Below, piece after piece: positions 1 through 11,482 of a DNA stretch of 64,000 nucleotides; the stretch's first letter is position 1, and each line of letters opens with the position of its first letter. The DNA is taken from assembly GCA_947184155.2 (NCBI GenBank), contig CAMXCT020001480.1:292501-356500 (forward strand), read 5' to 3'. The notes under the pieces are model-generated. The model made no database searches. It was not told the origin of the DNA and saw nothing but the letters and a program-made list of their open reading frames with translations. Origin of the DNA: Cladocopium goreaui (taxonomy: Eukaryota; Sar; Dinophyceae; Suessiales; Symbiodiniaceae). Position numbers and translations under genes: made by a program.

Positions 1-137
1 ACTTGAGAAAGGTAAAGTGGAGGTACTGTGCGATATCATGCCTTTTTGTTCCCCATATATCCCTGAGGCTTACGTAGACCTTGTATATGTCATGAAACTC
101 CAGAGAAAGTAAGTAGTTTTCTTGTGGCTCCTGTCAG

Positions 138-247
138 GAGATAAGTGGCAGAACCAGTGGCTGTGCTCCAAGTGTTTCCAAGCGAAGAAGAATGCAGTGC
201 CACCTTTGGCTGTTCCACTGCTTGCAGAGGCGGAAACCCAACCCCTT
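138..247 (+). CDS. Exon, CxxC-containing protein (unknown)
   Basis: Internal exon opening after CTGTCAG|GA. The frame reads GDKWQNQWLCSKCFQAKK then NAVPPLAVPLLAEAETQPLD and stays open to a TGA at 269-271. Third codon positions are G/C-rich, unlike the flanks. The W-x2-W-L-C-x2-C block looks like half of a small zinc-binding unit, but the partner cysteines would lie in another exon. The donor is uncertain (CTT|GATTTT, a GA donor, is my choice). A minus-strand frame is also open here; I prefer plus because all other exons are plus. No family recognised. Confidence 0.5.
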
Positions 248-618
248 GATTTTTTCAAAATCGGGAAATGAAACCTCCGAATTCCAGTGTTCCCTGTGGA
301 GATCTCAAGTGGTGGACAATCCCGCAATTGTAGTTTTTATATATCTTTGTGCAATTGATATCTGTTCTCGGGATTCCCGAACCTGCAGCTGTTTGAACCA
401 TTCTTGTGATCACTTCAGTTTATTCGTGAGGAAACATGGAACAGGTCCCGGATTCCCGGGTCCCTTGTATTTTTTTTGTGCTTAAAAAACGGCCGCGGTT
501 ACCCGGCGGTAAAGAGATGTACATCGGATATTTTTTTTTGCTGTACATATGGGAAAATGGACATACCCAGCTAAAAAGTTTTCTTAGTTGCTGCGGATCT
601 ATTAAGGCTCAAATCCAG

Positions 619-675
619 ATGTTGTGCTTGCTGTGCTTCAAGCAACATATTCGATACTTCGTCCCTCCAACAAAG
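619..675 (+). CDS. Small exon, unknown protein
   Basis: A 57-nt island between AAATCCAG| and |GTGGATTCC reads VVLAVLQATYSILRPSNK. Both splice signals are present, but the island is short and other frames are open, so this is a tentative call. A palindromic family-C-like element follows directly (about 700-805). Confidence 0.3.
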
Positions 676-1257
676 GTGGATTCCCAAACCTCAACATAGC
701 TTCTGGTAAACTAACAGCTATTGAACATGACATTTTTTTCCATAGGATTTTCCCATTGAATGTGGTGATTTTCCATAGAACAACTGGTAGTTTATCAGTG
801 GGTAAATCATGTCTGTTCTTGGGATCCCCCAGTTTTCAGAAAGCCCCAATTCTTTTTTTGTGCAAGGTATCCCATACCTGAAGTAGAAGTGCGAATCAGC
901 AGGTTGCTTCGACCGTTCAACATGCTTCAACCACCATTTTTGAATATATATATGTATATACATATTAGAAACATCAAAATAAGAACGGACACACAGATAT
1001 GTGAAGATTGACTCCCTTGAATCTCCATTTATGATCATTGAATGTATATATAATCCCATAGAAATTACCAGTTATAACCAATAAATTGCCATAACTTTCT
1101 ACAATGTGCCCCCCCCTCCCCAGTTTTAAGTTGGTCTGTAAACCCCATTCATTGTACGCAGTTATAAGATGTTATAAGTATCATAAACCCTATTTATTGA
1201 AGTTCTGTTCATCAACTTAGCTGATGATTCCATCATTGATAACTCATAAATGGCCAT

Positions 1258-1425
1258 AAATCCCCATTAAATCCCCATCAAATCCCCATTAAATCCCCAT
1301 TAAATCCATATAAATCCCTATAAATCCATATAAATCCCTACAAAACCATATAAATCCCCATTAAATCCCCATTAAATCCCCATTAAATCCCCATTAAATC
1401 CCTATAAATCCCCATAAATCCCCTT
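1258..1425. repeat. AAATCCCCATT-type AT satellite, short block
   Basis: Reiterations of AAATCCCCATT and ATATAAATCCCT. The same word family builds the 2-kb array at 25.9-27.9 kb. Confidence 0.85.
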
Positions 1426-1475
1426 GTCTTTGTCTTTTTCTGATGATTCCCTCATTTTTTTTTCGGACCGGCCAG

Positions 1476-1582
1476 GTCAATCACCTGCCAAACGCCTTGG
1501 AGTCCCCGCCGAAACGACAGAAGACCGAGGCAACACAGGCGCAACGCTGGAGGTGTCATGGATGTGTCAACGCAAGAGGGAA
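1476..1582 (+). CDS. Exon, unknown protein
   Basis: GC-rich island between GGCCAG|GTC and GGGAA|GTAAGT, the clearest canonical donor at the left end of the window. All three frames are open. The frame reading QSPAKRLGVPAETTEDRGNT..LEVSWMCQRKRE ends in phase 0, which fits the phase-0 start of the next exon at 2401; another frame gives a WRCHGC cysteine motif. Low-complexity, charged composition; no family recognised. Confidence 0.55.
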
Positions 1583-1599
1583 GTAAGTCAATGATAATG

Positions 1600-1711
1600 T
1601 AAGATGTATATATATATATATATACACATAATATGTAGATATATTATAATGATATATATATATATATATTACGTATAAATATGTATAATATATATATACA
1701 TCATTTGTAGG

Positions 1712-1743
<32 letters not shown>

Positions 1744-2350
1744 TACATATGTATATAGTAATCCCGAAGTAGATATAATATGTTCAATATTATGTACAAT
1801 CTGGTATCAATGTGAGATATTATAGATGCTTTCAACTTGATACCAACATATCAATCCAGGATGTATCATAATATCGGGGTGTCCTTGATGTGCTTATATA
1901 TATATATATATACATATTACAGTCTGATACTGTAGTATGATATAATATCAGCAATGTCAATCACATTCCAGCTGTTGTAACGTTTTTTTTTGATAGAATA
2001 TGGATTTCAACACATCGTCGCCACAAAAGTGGGAATATGATTAAACATGTGATATTCTATCCGCTTCAGGATGATTATATTAACTATGGAACTAGTTAAA
2101 AACATATGTGTATCATGATAGTGTTAAGACATAGTATTTTTGATTACTAACATTTAATGACAATGATTACAATGACAATCTAATATTTTTACAGCCCATA
2201 TAGCCCGTATATATTTATATTATTGTATATACAATTGTTTATATATTTATGTATATGTAGATAGATGTATTTATATATATACATACATAACGTCATATAA
2301 TATATATAATATATGTTGTATGCATTAAATATATATATATATATTTACAG
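1600..2350. repeat. TA-rich intron with (TA)n microsatellites
   Basis: Several runs of TATATA (for example 1609-1625, 1652-1670, 1709-1742, 2327-2343) separated by AT-rich unique sequence. No coding signal seen. Confidence 0.8.
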
Positions 2351-2400
2351 TATATCATATGTGTAAAACATGTTCATGACAACAGTGTGCATGCACGCAG

Positions 2401-2463
2401 GAAGAATCTGGTCCGGTGCCAATGGAAGTGACAAATCAGGCAGCGAGCGGCAACACAGCGAGG
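2401..2463 (+). CDS. Exon, unknown protein
   Basis: 63 nt starting after GCACGCAG|GAA; reads EESGPVPMEVTNQAASGNTA R in phase 0. The likely donor is AGG|GATATG, a GA donor of the kind dinoflagellates tolerate. It joins in frame with the exon at 1476-1582 and with the exon at 3532, giving one low-complexity protein stretch. Function unknown. Confidence 0.5.
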
Positions 2464-2503
2464 GATATGAACGTGTGGTTAATATAGGATAAACATATGG
2501 TTA

Positions 2504-2630
2504 CTGGTTGGTGGTAACTGGAACCAGAATTTTATGACTTTCCAGAAACAGTTGGGAATGGAATGTCATCATCCCAACTGACTTTCAGTCCATGATTTTT
2601 CAGAGGGGTCGGAAAAAACCCACCAACCAG
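2504..2630. mobile_element. Family A palindromic element
   Basis: Begins CTGGTTGGTGG and ends CCACCAACCAG. The flanks are GTTA on both sides, a perfect 4-bp target duplication. Confidence 0.8.
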
Positions 2631-3531
2631 GTTAATATTAACCATCATTAACTATATTATAACCATACATTAACCATTATAAACAGTATATCAGTATATA
2701 TTCAATTGGGATTTTGTAACCCCATAAATGAACTTTCTATATGATTAAAACAACCTTTCAACAACTTAGAAAGATGGGATCAAGCCATCCCCTGCATGGC
2801 TGCATGGTCCTACAATGTCCCCCTATGATCTTTGGGTGTTTTATCATTAGGGGCAAGGCATTACTGTAAGCTACCCGGCCTGGTAAACGTTAACAAAAAA
2901 CGAACTGGAAAGATCCACCATTTTCTATCTAGCTGGGAAAATCCACTATTTCGACTGGGCCATTTTCAATAGCTACGTTAAATTACCAGAGGCTATAGAA
3001 ACCAACTCCTGTCAGATGAACTGCTAGTCACTAGTCAGATGAAGCCGTAAGTTATTCAAGTTGGTTGAACATAATCAATGTCATTGTTACACGGTTGTTG
3101 TTGACCATCTCCAAAAAATCAGTGCCCTTGGGTTTTAGGTTGGAACATCACCTATTGGTTATGTTTACAAAGGAGATATGAAGAAGCATTTACCCAGGTC
3201 CAGGGAAACTAATCCCTTTCCTCCAATCTTCAATACTTCCCCCAAAAGAAACGTAGTGCAATGAATTAGGTGTGTTTCTTTCAGGGGCCAAATGTCGTAC
3301 TTGGAAGTATGAATCCTGGAATGCCGGAATTAGTTGAAGGCAAAATTTACACGAAACACCTAAGTCTGATGGAAACAACGTCACTTACAGTTTTGAATTT
3401 CCCTTAAATCAAAGAAATCAGGAGATTTTTTGTTATAGTGTTAGTTCAACATAGTTCAACCACCATGAAACCACCATTTTCCCATATATTTTCCCATGCT
3501 TTCCGTTGTGCATTTCCTTTCCATGGCTGAG

Positions 3532-3679
3532 GCGGTGAGTCCACGAGATCTCGTGGGAGCCGGAGCGGTGCCCGCTTCGGCATCACATGCAGCGGATGCC
3601 GCCGCGGGCAATGGACTGCTCCAAACCCCACGGGGCACGGAAGTGCGGCCACTGGCACCTTGGAACGCCGTCAGATTCG
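3532..3679 (+). CDS. Exon, Ala-rich unknown protein
   Basis: GC-rich island after GGCTGAG|GCG reading AVSPRDLVGAGAVPASASHA ... GNGLLQTPRGTEVRPLAPWN AV. It starts in phase 0, compatible with the exon ending at 2463. The end is uncertain (TTC|GTGTCG chosen). Composition suggests a disordered linker. Minus-strand frames are open too but lack splice signals. Confidence 0.5.
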
Positions 3680-3814
3680 TGTCGGGAATTTTTCGGTTGA
3701 TGTTTTTTTTGAACAAAAAATGTCTGGTGATGGAATACATGTGATGGTTTTTCCTAGTGGTTAGTAGTGGTAATGGTTGATGGAACATGTTTAAGGAATT
3801 TTAATGATCTATAA

Positions 3815-3928
3815 CTGGTTGGTGGTTTGGAACCATGGAATTTTATGACTTTTCATTCAGTTGGGAATGGAATAATCATCCCAATTGACGAACTCATATT
3901 TTTCAGAGGGGTTGAAACCACCAACCAG
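3815..3928. mobile_element. Family A palindromic element
   Basis: CTGGTTGGTGGTTTGGAAC at the left and CCACCAACCAG at the right; the internal TTTTTCAGAGGGGTTG block is shared with other copies. Confidence 0.8.
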
Positions 3929-3931
3929 TTA

Positions 3932-4053
3932 ATGTGGATAAGACAATGCCATTTGCACCATCCCCCAGTCATCATTATTAAAAATAGGTGGTAGAAACTT
4001 GCCATTCCCAGTAAAATGGGTGGTTTATTATGGCATTGTTTTACTCACATTAC
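3932..4053. mobile_element. Family I palindromic element
   Basis: Inverted repeat with GATAAGACAATGCCATTTGC at the left and CATTGTTTTACTCACATT at the right. Related copies lie at 5304-5412, 20613-20722 and 46345-46463. Confidence 0.7.
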
Positions 4054-4096
4054 TTAAAATAATGGGAAAACGATGATCAACCACTGTTTGGTCCAG

Positions 4097-4126
4097 GTCC
4101 AGGAGTCCAGGTCTCAGGAGGACGAA
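4097..4126 (+). CDS. Possible micro-exon
   Basis: Between GGTCCAG| and a GCGAGT donor-like site; reads VQESRSQEDE. Very short, so weak. Confidence 0.2.
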
Positions 4127-4202
4127 AGCGAGTGATTTTAGTGTCTGTGTGCCATGCGTTAAGCTAAGACATAGTTGTTCAGCTTATAACTTATAACAAT
4201 GA

Positions 4203-4321
4203 CTGGTTGGTGGTTCAAACCATGGAATTTTATGTTCCATTTCATATATGGGATGTCATCCCAACCCCATTGACTTTCACTCCATCATTTTTCAAGATGG
4301 GCAAATTGCACAATCAACCAG
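4203..4321. mobile_element. Family A palindromic element (diverged)
   Basis: CTGGTTGGTGGTTCAAAC left end; right end decayed to CAATCAACCAG. Confidence 0.7.
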
Positions 4322-4778
4322 AAAATATTATGTGTACATACGTAAATCACCATTTTCAATAGGTAAATCACCATTTTCTATAGGTAAATCAACTATTTTC
4401 TATAGGTAAATCAACCAGATGAGTTCTATGGCTGAGATAGAGGGCCAAGCAGTTTCTGCGCGAGTCATCTACTGCACATTGGCTCACTGATGCGAACGTG
4501 GTTTGGTCGAACATACATGTGCGACCAAACCAGCAACAAAAAAGGCCAGGCCACACAACAAGTGCCTTTTGAAAAAACCTATCCAAATTGCATCATTGGA
4601 ATTGTCGCCGTTTTACATGCATTTTTTTGACTCAGCAATACTTCTTAGATTCACATTGGTTCAGCAGAAAACGCGCCAATCATTCACTGAATTTGCCCGG
4701 CATTTGTGATTCTTGCTGAAGCAACCATCGGAAGTTTGTAATGGCACATGTTCACCGGTGAAAGAATTCCCTTCCAGA

Positions 4779-4894
4779 CTGATTGGTGGTTGGGAACCAT
4801 GGATTTTTATGACTTTTCATTCAGTTGGGGATGGAATGTCATCATCCCAACTGACGTTAACTCGTAGGTTCAAACCACCTATCCCAGCAACCAG
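4779..4894. mobile_element. Family A palindromic element (diverged)
   Basis: CTGATTGGTGGTTGGGAAC left, AGCAACCAG right. Confidence 0.7.
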
Positions 4895-5021
4895 TTGTTC
4901 ATCTATGTTAACCCAAGGAAACAAAATCCCCCATGTTCAACCAGGAATAATGGGTAGATAGATAGATATAGATCAATGTTAACCTATAGGTAGATAGATA
5001 GATAGATAACCACCAGCAGAG

Positions 5022-5196
5022 GTTCCATGAAATTTTCGGCACCAGAGATGAGGTGCTTCATTTCGCCAGGGACTTGGATGGCACCATGGGAACCACGGGT
5101 GGAACCGGTGCGGCGAACGGCGGGAACGGATCTGCGGTGCTTAAGAGCGCTGAGTGGATGGAAGTAGAAGAGGCAGCTGGGACATGGGCGGTTTGA
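5022..5196 (+). CDS. Exon, possibly terminal, unknown protein
   Basis: After CAGCAGAG|G the frame reads FHEIFGTRDEVLHFARDLDG then a Gly/Thr/Asn-rich linker and SAVLKSAEWMEVEEAAGTWA V, ending at TGA 5194-5196. It is either a 3'-terminal exon or has a donor shortly before the stop. The glycine-rich middle looks like a linker between two helices. A minus-strand ORF overlaps but is split by simple repeats. No family recognised. Confidence 0.55.
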
Positions 5197-5303
5197 AAAG
5201 ATGTGCCCATTCAGAAGTGTCAAAAACCGAGAAAAGATGGGGATCAAATGATCAAACCAACTAGAAAGTGTACCAACTAGTGACTTTTTGTTTTTTTTTG
5301 ATG

Positions 5304-5412
5304 TGGCTAAAACAATGTCATAAACCACCTAGGACTGGGAATGGTAAACATACCACCTATTTATGGTGATGACTGGAGGATGGTGCAAATGGCATTGTTT
5401 TACACACATTAG
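5304..5412. mobile_element. Family I palindromic element
   Basis: CTAAAACAATGTCATAAACC at the left is mirrored by GGCATTGTTTTACACACATT at the right. Confidence 0.7.
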
Positions 5413-5818
5413 TGGTTTTACAGTGGGATTTGATCGATGAATTGGCTGAACAAAGTCCCATGTGCTTGTGATTGTGGACCAAAAAACCACACCTCGCTTT
5501 TTGGGGCTGTAGATCGCTGAACTGGACAAGATACAAGGGTGTGTTGTCATATCCAATGTTGTCAAGCTCATATCCCCATTTTTTGACTAAACCTCCAACT
5601 TGGGCAATCTCTACATATCCCGTAGTCGAAGCGGTTTTAATTTCCATATTGGTCAATCCACCATTTGTTTGTGTTGATGTTTGTTGTGTTTTTATTGTTT
5701 GTCTCTTCAACAAACCTAAAAAATGTTGGCAGTCTGACTGTATTTTAACCATACATCGTTCGCACTATATCATGGATCCGTTCGTGAACTGACCCATGAA
5801 TCATTTGTTTATTATTCA

Positions 5819-5945
5819 TACAATGTGAGGCCCCCAAGATAGCTAAGTTGGTTTATAACTCCAATGTCACTATGGTTTATGGTATTTATAACTATAGTTA
5901 CTGGGGCTTATAAACCAACTTATAACTGGGGGGCCTCACATTGTA
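5819..5945. mobile_element. Family B palindromic element
   Basis: TACAATGTGAGGCCCCC left and GGGGGGCCTCACATTGTA right, with mirrored internal TTATAACT/AGTTATAA segments. Flanking TA on both sides fits a TA target duplication. Confidence 0.85.
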
Positions 5946-5999
5946 TTATTCGACTTCCAATAAATATAATCTTTATTGTCAGTTGTAAGTACTGTTGAC

Positions 6000-6780
6000 A
6001 TCAACAAGTTTACGTGTTCCTTGAAATCATTCAACTACCGGCCACCTACTGACCAATTAACTCTGATCATATGACTAATTGAAGTAAATATATGGTTAAA
6101 TTATTGTGATCATTCGTACTACCCAATTGATAATTATCAATCTTAATCATTGAATGTTGTTTACTAATTACCCACACTAGTTGACGAATCTCATTGGACA
6201 CCAAGTAACCAACTCAGCCTTTTTTATAACAAATTGACTTGTCAGCAGACGACATAATCTCAGGTTATTGGACCTTTACTGACTGATCGTGCCGACAAGC
6301 AACCAATTGAAGTATTCATAGCAATTTGACTTGGAAATTCGAATAGCTATTGAGATACATTGAGGTACTAATTATATAATTAATAATGACTATTACAATT
6401 AACTGACCAACTATCAGTTGACTAACTGTTTGACCAACTAATTGATCAACTGTTAATTGTCAGATAGTCCTTGTAATTAGCCAATTAACAACCATGATCC
6501 AACTATAGTTATCAACAATGCTATGGTAGTTATCAATATAGTACTTCTACCACGTGGTAATCATTCTAATTATTTGATAATCAATACATGTAACAACGAA
6601 TCATCAACAATAGCCTTTAACAATTGTGGCCATCATTATTACCATGACAGTAATAGTAATTACATAATATTAATTACAGATCATTAATAGGTTAAGATTA
6701 TGATTACATAATTATCTTAACTCATCAATATATAATAGATTCATGAATTAATTACATCACCAGGTAATTCATCAATATAT
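6000..6780. other. AT-rich non-coding stretch
   Basis: Dominated by TTAATTA, CAATTGA and TAATTAC words; no open frame with coding composition and no recognisable element. Confidence 0.6.
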
Positions 6781-6784
6781 AATT

Positions 6785-6893
6785 GGAGGTTCCTAAGTCA
6801 TGAGGGTACACCTAGATCATCCACTAAAGATTTTCAGATTTTCCATTAAATAAACCAACGAGCCATGGGGGTACCCCCATGACTTTGGAAACC
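6785..6893. mobile_element. Family E palindromic element
   Basis: GGTTCCTAAGTCATGAGGGT left is mirrored by GGGTACCCCCATGACTTTGG right. Other family E copies at 18915 and 39236 match whole introns. Confidence 0.75.
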
Positions 6894-7082
6894 CATTATC
6901 ACCCATTATAAACAATCATTAACCAAATATTATATAATATATTGCATTGTATTACCCAGCTTAATCACCTAAATTTTTAAATACCATGGAATTCCATATT
7001 TCTCTCCCAATTTTGGTGCGACCATCATGACTTCTTTCTCAAAAAACACCATAACCATCATTAACCATATATTTTCATAAAT

Positions 7083-7188
7083 TTATATACCCCATAGGAT
7101 CCATGTATGGTATATATGCTAACATTTGGGGTATATGGATGGTAAATATTACCATATATATATATCATACATGGATCCAATGGGTACT
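7083..7188. mobile_element. Family D palindromic element
   Basis: ACCCCATAGGATCCATGTAT left and ATACATGGATCCAATGGGTA right; flanked by TA. Confidence 0.75.
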
Positions 7189-7447
7189 ATATTAACCATC
7201 TTAATCACCCATTATCAACCAGCGAGCTGGGGGTACCCCCATGACTTAGGAAACCCATTATCACCCATATTTAAGCATCATTAACCACATATTTTGATAA
7301 TATCTTAACCATATATTAACCATGTCATGTATTAACAATATTTAGCAACATTTAACCATATTTAACCATGTATTAACCATATTTAACCATGTATTAACCA
7401 CATATTAACCACATATTTCACCATATTTTCATACCATTCTCCCTAAG

Positions 7448-7550
7448 GGTGACCACCATGACTTCGACGACCGGGGAGGCCTTGGGATGGAGCTTCAACT
7501 CTTTGGAGGATCACCTGCTGGGCATCGATTCCATGAGGCGCGACGGAGAA
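7448..7550 (+). CDS. Exon, unknown protein
   Basis: Between CCCTAAG|G and GGAGAA|GTTTCC. Reads VTTMTSTTGEALGWSFNSLE then DHLLGIDSMRRDGE in one frame with good codon composition. A second frame is also open, so the frame is likely rather than certain. Soluble, no motif recognised. Confidence 0.5.
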
Positions 7551-7819
7551 GTTTCCAGGTTTTTGGTTCGTGGAAAACCCCGTTGATTCACCGGTGATTA
7601 AGCCATGATCCAGGTTGATAATGGTTGATAATGGTTAATATGTGGTTAATATGTGGTTAATATGGGTAATATGGTTGATATATTATAATACTATATAATA
7701 TATGGTTAATGATGGTTAATGATGGTTGATAATGGTTGATAATGGTTGATAGTAATGGATAGTAGGACATTTAAGCCATTATCCCGATTATCCCACTTTT
7801 TTTACTGGGATGATTAAGC

Positions 7820-7952
7820 CTACAATGTGAGGCCCCCGTTCGATAGCTAAGTTGGTGCAAATAACTGCAATTTCACTATGGTTTATGGTATTTATAAGTA
7901 TAGTTTCTGGGGCTTATAAACCAACTTATATCTTGGGGGCCTCACACTGTAC
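7820..7952. mobile_element. Family B palindromic element
   Basis: TACAATGTGAGGCCCCC left, GGGGGCCTCACACTGTA right. Confidence 0.8.
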
Positions 7953-8410
7953 AAACTGACTAACTGTGATAAACGCTAGCAGAGTTTCCAGCGCCATTGT
8001 GATTGAAGCACCAAACATGGTGAGTCAACTGTATTGCAAATGGGGCCTCATAGGATCTTACAGACTTGTTCATTGCATCAAGCATGCAGATCAAAAAAGA
8101 TGCACTGAACTCACAATTTTTGAAACAACATGCAAACTGCAGCCAGATTGTGGGTAAAACCGATTGGCAAAGGGCAGGACGTTTGATCCTATTTAATTTA
8201 CCAGCCGAGTATTTCTTTGTTGCAGGGCAGTCCAAATTGGCCATGATTGGTTTGGGAATCATATCTTCTTGGTGCGTGTGGGTGAAGACTGGATGTGCTG
8301 CCTATATCCTTTTGCGATTGGGGAGTCACCAGCGAAGAAACATCATTCAAAACTTAGAACACAGATGAAAAAAAAAACGTGTTTTGTTCATGTTTCATCC
8401 CGCAACACAT

Positions 8411-8526
8411 CTGGTTGGTGGCTTCAAACATGAGTTTTATTTTCCATTTCATTTATGGGATGTCATCCCAACCCCATTGACTTTCACTCCATCATTCTTC
8501 AAGATGGTTATTGCACCACCAACCAG
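8411..8526. mobile_element. Family A palindromic element
   Basis: CTGGTTGGTGGCTTCAAAC left, CACCACCAACCAG right. Confidence 0.75.
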
Positions 8527-9440
8527 TATATTCCATTAATATTCCATTAATATTTCAACTGACTTACATATTTTTCAGAGGGCTTCAAACCACCAACTAG
8601 TAATGGTTAAGCATATTACCCTCTGGTTATGTTCTGTTCATGTTTCATCCCCCAGCAAATGTTCCCCCTCCGATTATCAAAACGTGGCTCGGCAATGGAT
8701 GGATTTACAAATCGTTGATTTTCCCAGCGATCTCTGTGGATTTTCCCAGCTTTGTTGGATTCCGATTGCCGGACGATGGTGACAAGTCCTTAAGTGGATG
8801 CCCAGTGAACATAGTATGCCAAAGTATGGCGATGTTGCGTTGAACAACGGCATGTTCAGTTATGCAAATTGTTGATCAAATCACCACTTTTTTCTGATAT
8901 GGATTTGTTCAACAATGATACATCCAGAAAACAGGTTGAACCGTTTTTTTTTGGAACATCTTGTTGTCGAAAACAATTCTCAAGTTTCAATCGTGACGCG
9001 AGGTTTGCTAAGCTGATGAGTAGCTTGTTGCGAAAGGGCAAGCAGCTGCCAGCGAGCGCCCAGAAATGTCGAAATCTAGGCAGCGGATGGCCTGGATCAA
9101 CAAAGTGGAAGCTGATTGGTGAAAATCCTGTAGTAGAGCCCTATAGTTTATATGGATTATATATATATATATGGATACCTATAATTTATATATATATATA
9201 TACATGTATGGATTATATAAGTCATATCCCCACCCATGGTTGGTGTTATTAAATCCGAGGGACTTTTTTCACCGATCAACAGTATGGGATCATTTTGTTT
9301 TGATTGATATCCCTTTAGTATGGACCAATAGTAATATAATATTATCAACCCGTTGTCATATACCATATTATCAGCCATAGTATGGATAATATTACTATTT
9401 TGATATATTTTGATGCTATATGATCCACATGTTATCCCAG

Positions 9441-9478
9441 GTTGCCAGAGCCTCTTGAAGAACTTGGCTGTTTCAATA
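9441..9478 (+). CDS. Micro-exon with strong splice sites
   Basis: 38 nt between TTATCCCAG|G and AATA|GTAAGTAT. Reads LPEPLEELGCFN after one split base. Small, but both sites are close to consensus. Confidence 0.45.
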
Positions 9479-9585
9479 GTAAGTATCTCATGTTGGGGGT
9501 ACCATGCGGTACCCAATGTCCCATCCCTAAACGAGAAAGGAACTAGGTGGATTGTGCTAGTAATCATGGCACTGCCTAATAAATT

Positions 9586-9689
9586 TACCCTCTGGTAAAC
9601 TAACATAGCTATTGAACATGGCAATTTATAGTGGATTTTCCCATTAAAAATGGTGATTTTCCATAGTTATGTTAGTTTACCAGAGGGTA
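9586..9689. mobile_element. Family C palindromic element (near-perfect)
   Basis: TACCCTCTGGTAAACTAACA left is mirrored by TGTTAGTTTACCAGAGGGTA-type sequence right. Flanking TA on each side. The left arm carries a GTAAAC donor-like site and the right arm ACCAG. Confidence 0.85.
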
Positions 9690-9826
9690 AGATGGTTGAT
9701 GTTTTATGGATGGTTTTTGAACACCGACCAACAATGCGTCAAGCGCTAATATTCGGAAAAAGTCGGTTCGTTAGAGGGTTTAGATTGGCCCCAGCGTAAT
9801 ACTGGTGGATTTCTAAGCCAAAGTCC

Positions 9827-9973
9827 TGCGAAGTGAGGCCCCCGTTCGATAGCGTTCAGTTGGTGCGTTTATAACTCCAACTTCACTATATGGCATATAT
9901 GGTTTATGGTATTTATAACGAACTAGTTACTGGAGTTTATAAACCAACTTATATCTTGGGGGCCTCACATTGT
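9827..9973. mobile_element. Family B palindromic element
   Basis: AGTGAGGCCCCCGTTCGATA left, TTGGGGGCCTCACATTGTA right. Confidence 0.75.
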
Positions 9974-10733
9974 ATGATTACATGATTAAATGCATATAGA
10001 TTAAGATTAAGAGATACATCGAGTTCTCTATGAGTGTGGAAAAGCGAGATCTGCTTACAGTTTTGAACGGGTCATGATTCACCATTTTTTGATTAGCCCA
10101 TGTTTGGAGGATCAACCCACTTAGTATGCAAGTGATTTTCTTCCGGTAAACAAACATAGCCACATAGCTATTGAAAATTGCCATTTCTAGTTGATTTGCC
10201 CATTAAAAATGGTGATTTTCCATAGCTATGTTAGTTTACCAGAGGGCACCTTCCGGGTAATCAGTCACATGGCTTGTTGGAAAATCTACCATGGCTTGTT
10301 CAATGATTTTCCCAGCGAACTAAACCTCCATTTGCTGTGGAGGTTTCCCAGCTAGCCATTTTGCTGATGACACCGGAGGGTAATAACCATGGTTATTTCA
10401 TAGATGGGACATCTTAGATTCCATTGTTACAACCATGGTTATCTATGCTTATCTAACCGTCTAAAATGAGTTAGATTCCATTGCCATTGTAACATGTTAG
10501 TAACCAATATCCAATATTCCATCAATATTCAATTGATATTACATGAATCTTCCATTCTATCCCAATTATAATCTCATTAAATCACCATTAAATCACCATT
10601 AAATCCTGGTAAATCCCATGAAAATCCCATGCAAATCCTATGAAATACCGTTAGATATCGTTAGATACGATTATTTCCCATGAAATCACCATCAAATCAC
10701 CCATTTATAGATGGGATAAGACAGACATTTCAG

Positions 10734-10846
10734 GGGACGACGCGATGCCTCCTGATCTGCATCAGGGGAACTCTTGGGTCAGATCCATATCTTACCGGCG
10801 CAACAAGCGGATGCGGAGGCACGGAGTCGCAGCGGAGTGGAGAAAG
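10734..10846 (+). CDS. Exon, basic protein segment
   Basis: Between CATTTCAG|G and AGAAAG|GTTTGG. Reads DDAMPPDLHQGNSWVRSISY then RRNKRMRRHGVAAEWRK. The cluster of Arg/Lys (RRNKRMRRHG) could be a nuclear localisation or nucleic-acid-binding patch. A second frame is open, but this one has the better codon composition. Confidence 0.5.
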
Positions 10847-11360
10847 GTTTGGTAATGTCAAGCCCGGATTTTGCTAAACCACCATTTATAGTGGATTTTC
10901 CCATGAAAAATGGATAGAAATGGTTGTTTTTTCCATAGTAAATTGTGGTTTGTTAATTAGGGGGGTACTCCTCCAATAGTCATTTCATCCAATACTTTTT
11001 TATGGTACCCCCCCCAATTAACCAGCCGTAAACGGGGTTTATTAATCCAGGGTTGACATTACCTTGGAAGGGTATATAGTTAGGACGCCTAAGATTGGAA
11101 AGTCCTTCATAAAATCCCTAACATAAAGAAGGGGTCCAGATCAGTGGGGGTTAGTCAAGATTGGTTTTCCTTAGTGATACCCCCGAAAAAAAAAAACGAG
11201 AACAAATGAGAACAACACAGAGGACATAGGCATTTTAGATCATTTTAGGATTTCCATCATCCACCCTAAAATCTAATTAAATCCCATTAAATCCCATTAA
11301 ACCACCATGAAACCACCATGCAATCCCAGCATCTTAGGGCCCCACCTTAGTACGGTGCAG

Positions 11361-11482
11361 GTGGTCGGCCAAGAGTGGCCGGCTTGGGGGATGATGTGGG
11401 GCTCCGTCTGCGGCTGGCGCTTCTATTGCCAACGTCACTTTGGTGGCGAAACCAAACCTTGGGACCGTTCGGATGTCTGGAA
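11361..11482 (+). CDS. Exon, Trp/Cys-rich protein
   Basis: After ACGGTGCAG| the frame reads VVGQEWPAWGMMWGSVCGWR then FYCQRHFGGETKPWDRSDVW. Six tryptophans and a C-x5-C-x2-H pattern in about 40 residues make this one of the most distinctive exons in the window. The end is inferred (TGGAA|GATGGG, a GA donor). Simple TTTAATGG repeats follow. I do not recognise the family. Confidence 0.65.

Noticed and set aside
1258..1425. CRISPR-like regularly spaced repeats
   Set aside because: Continuous tandem satellite without spacers, in a eukaryotic context.
9157..9624. 155-residue minus ORF
   Set aside because: Covers TA repeats and a family C element; no coding composition.
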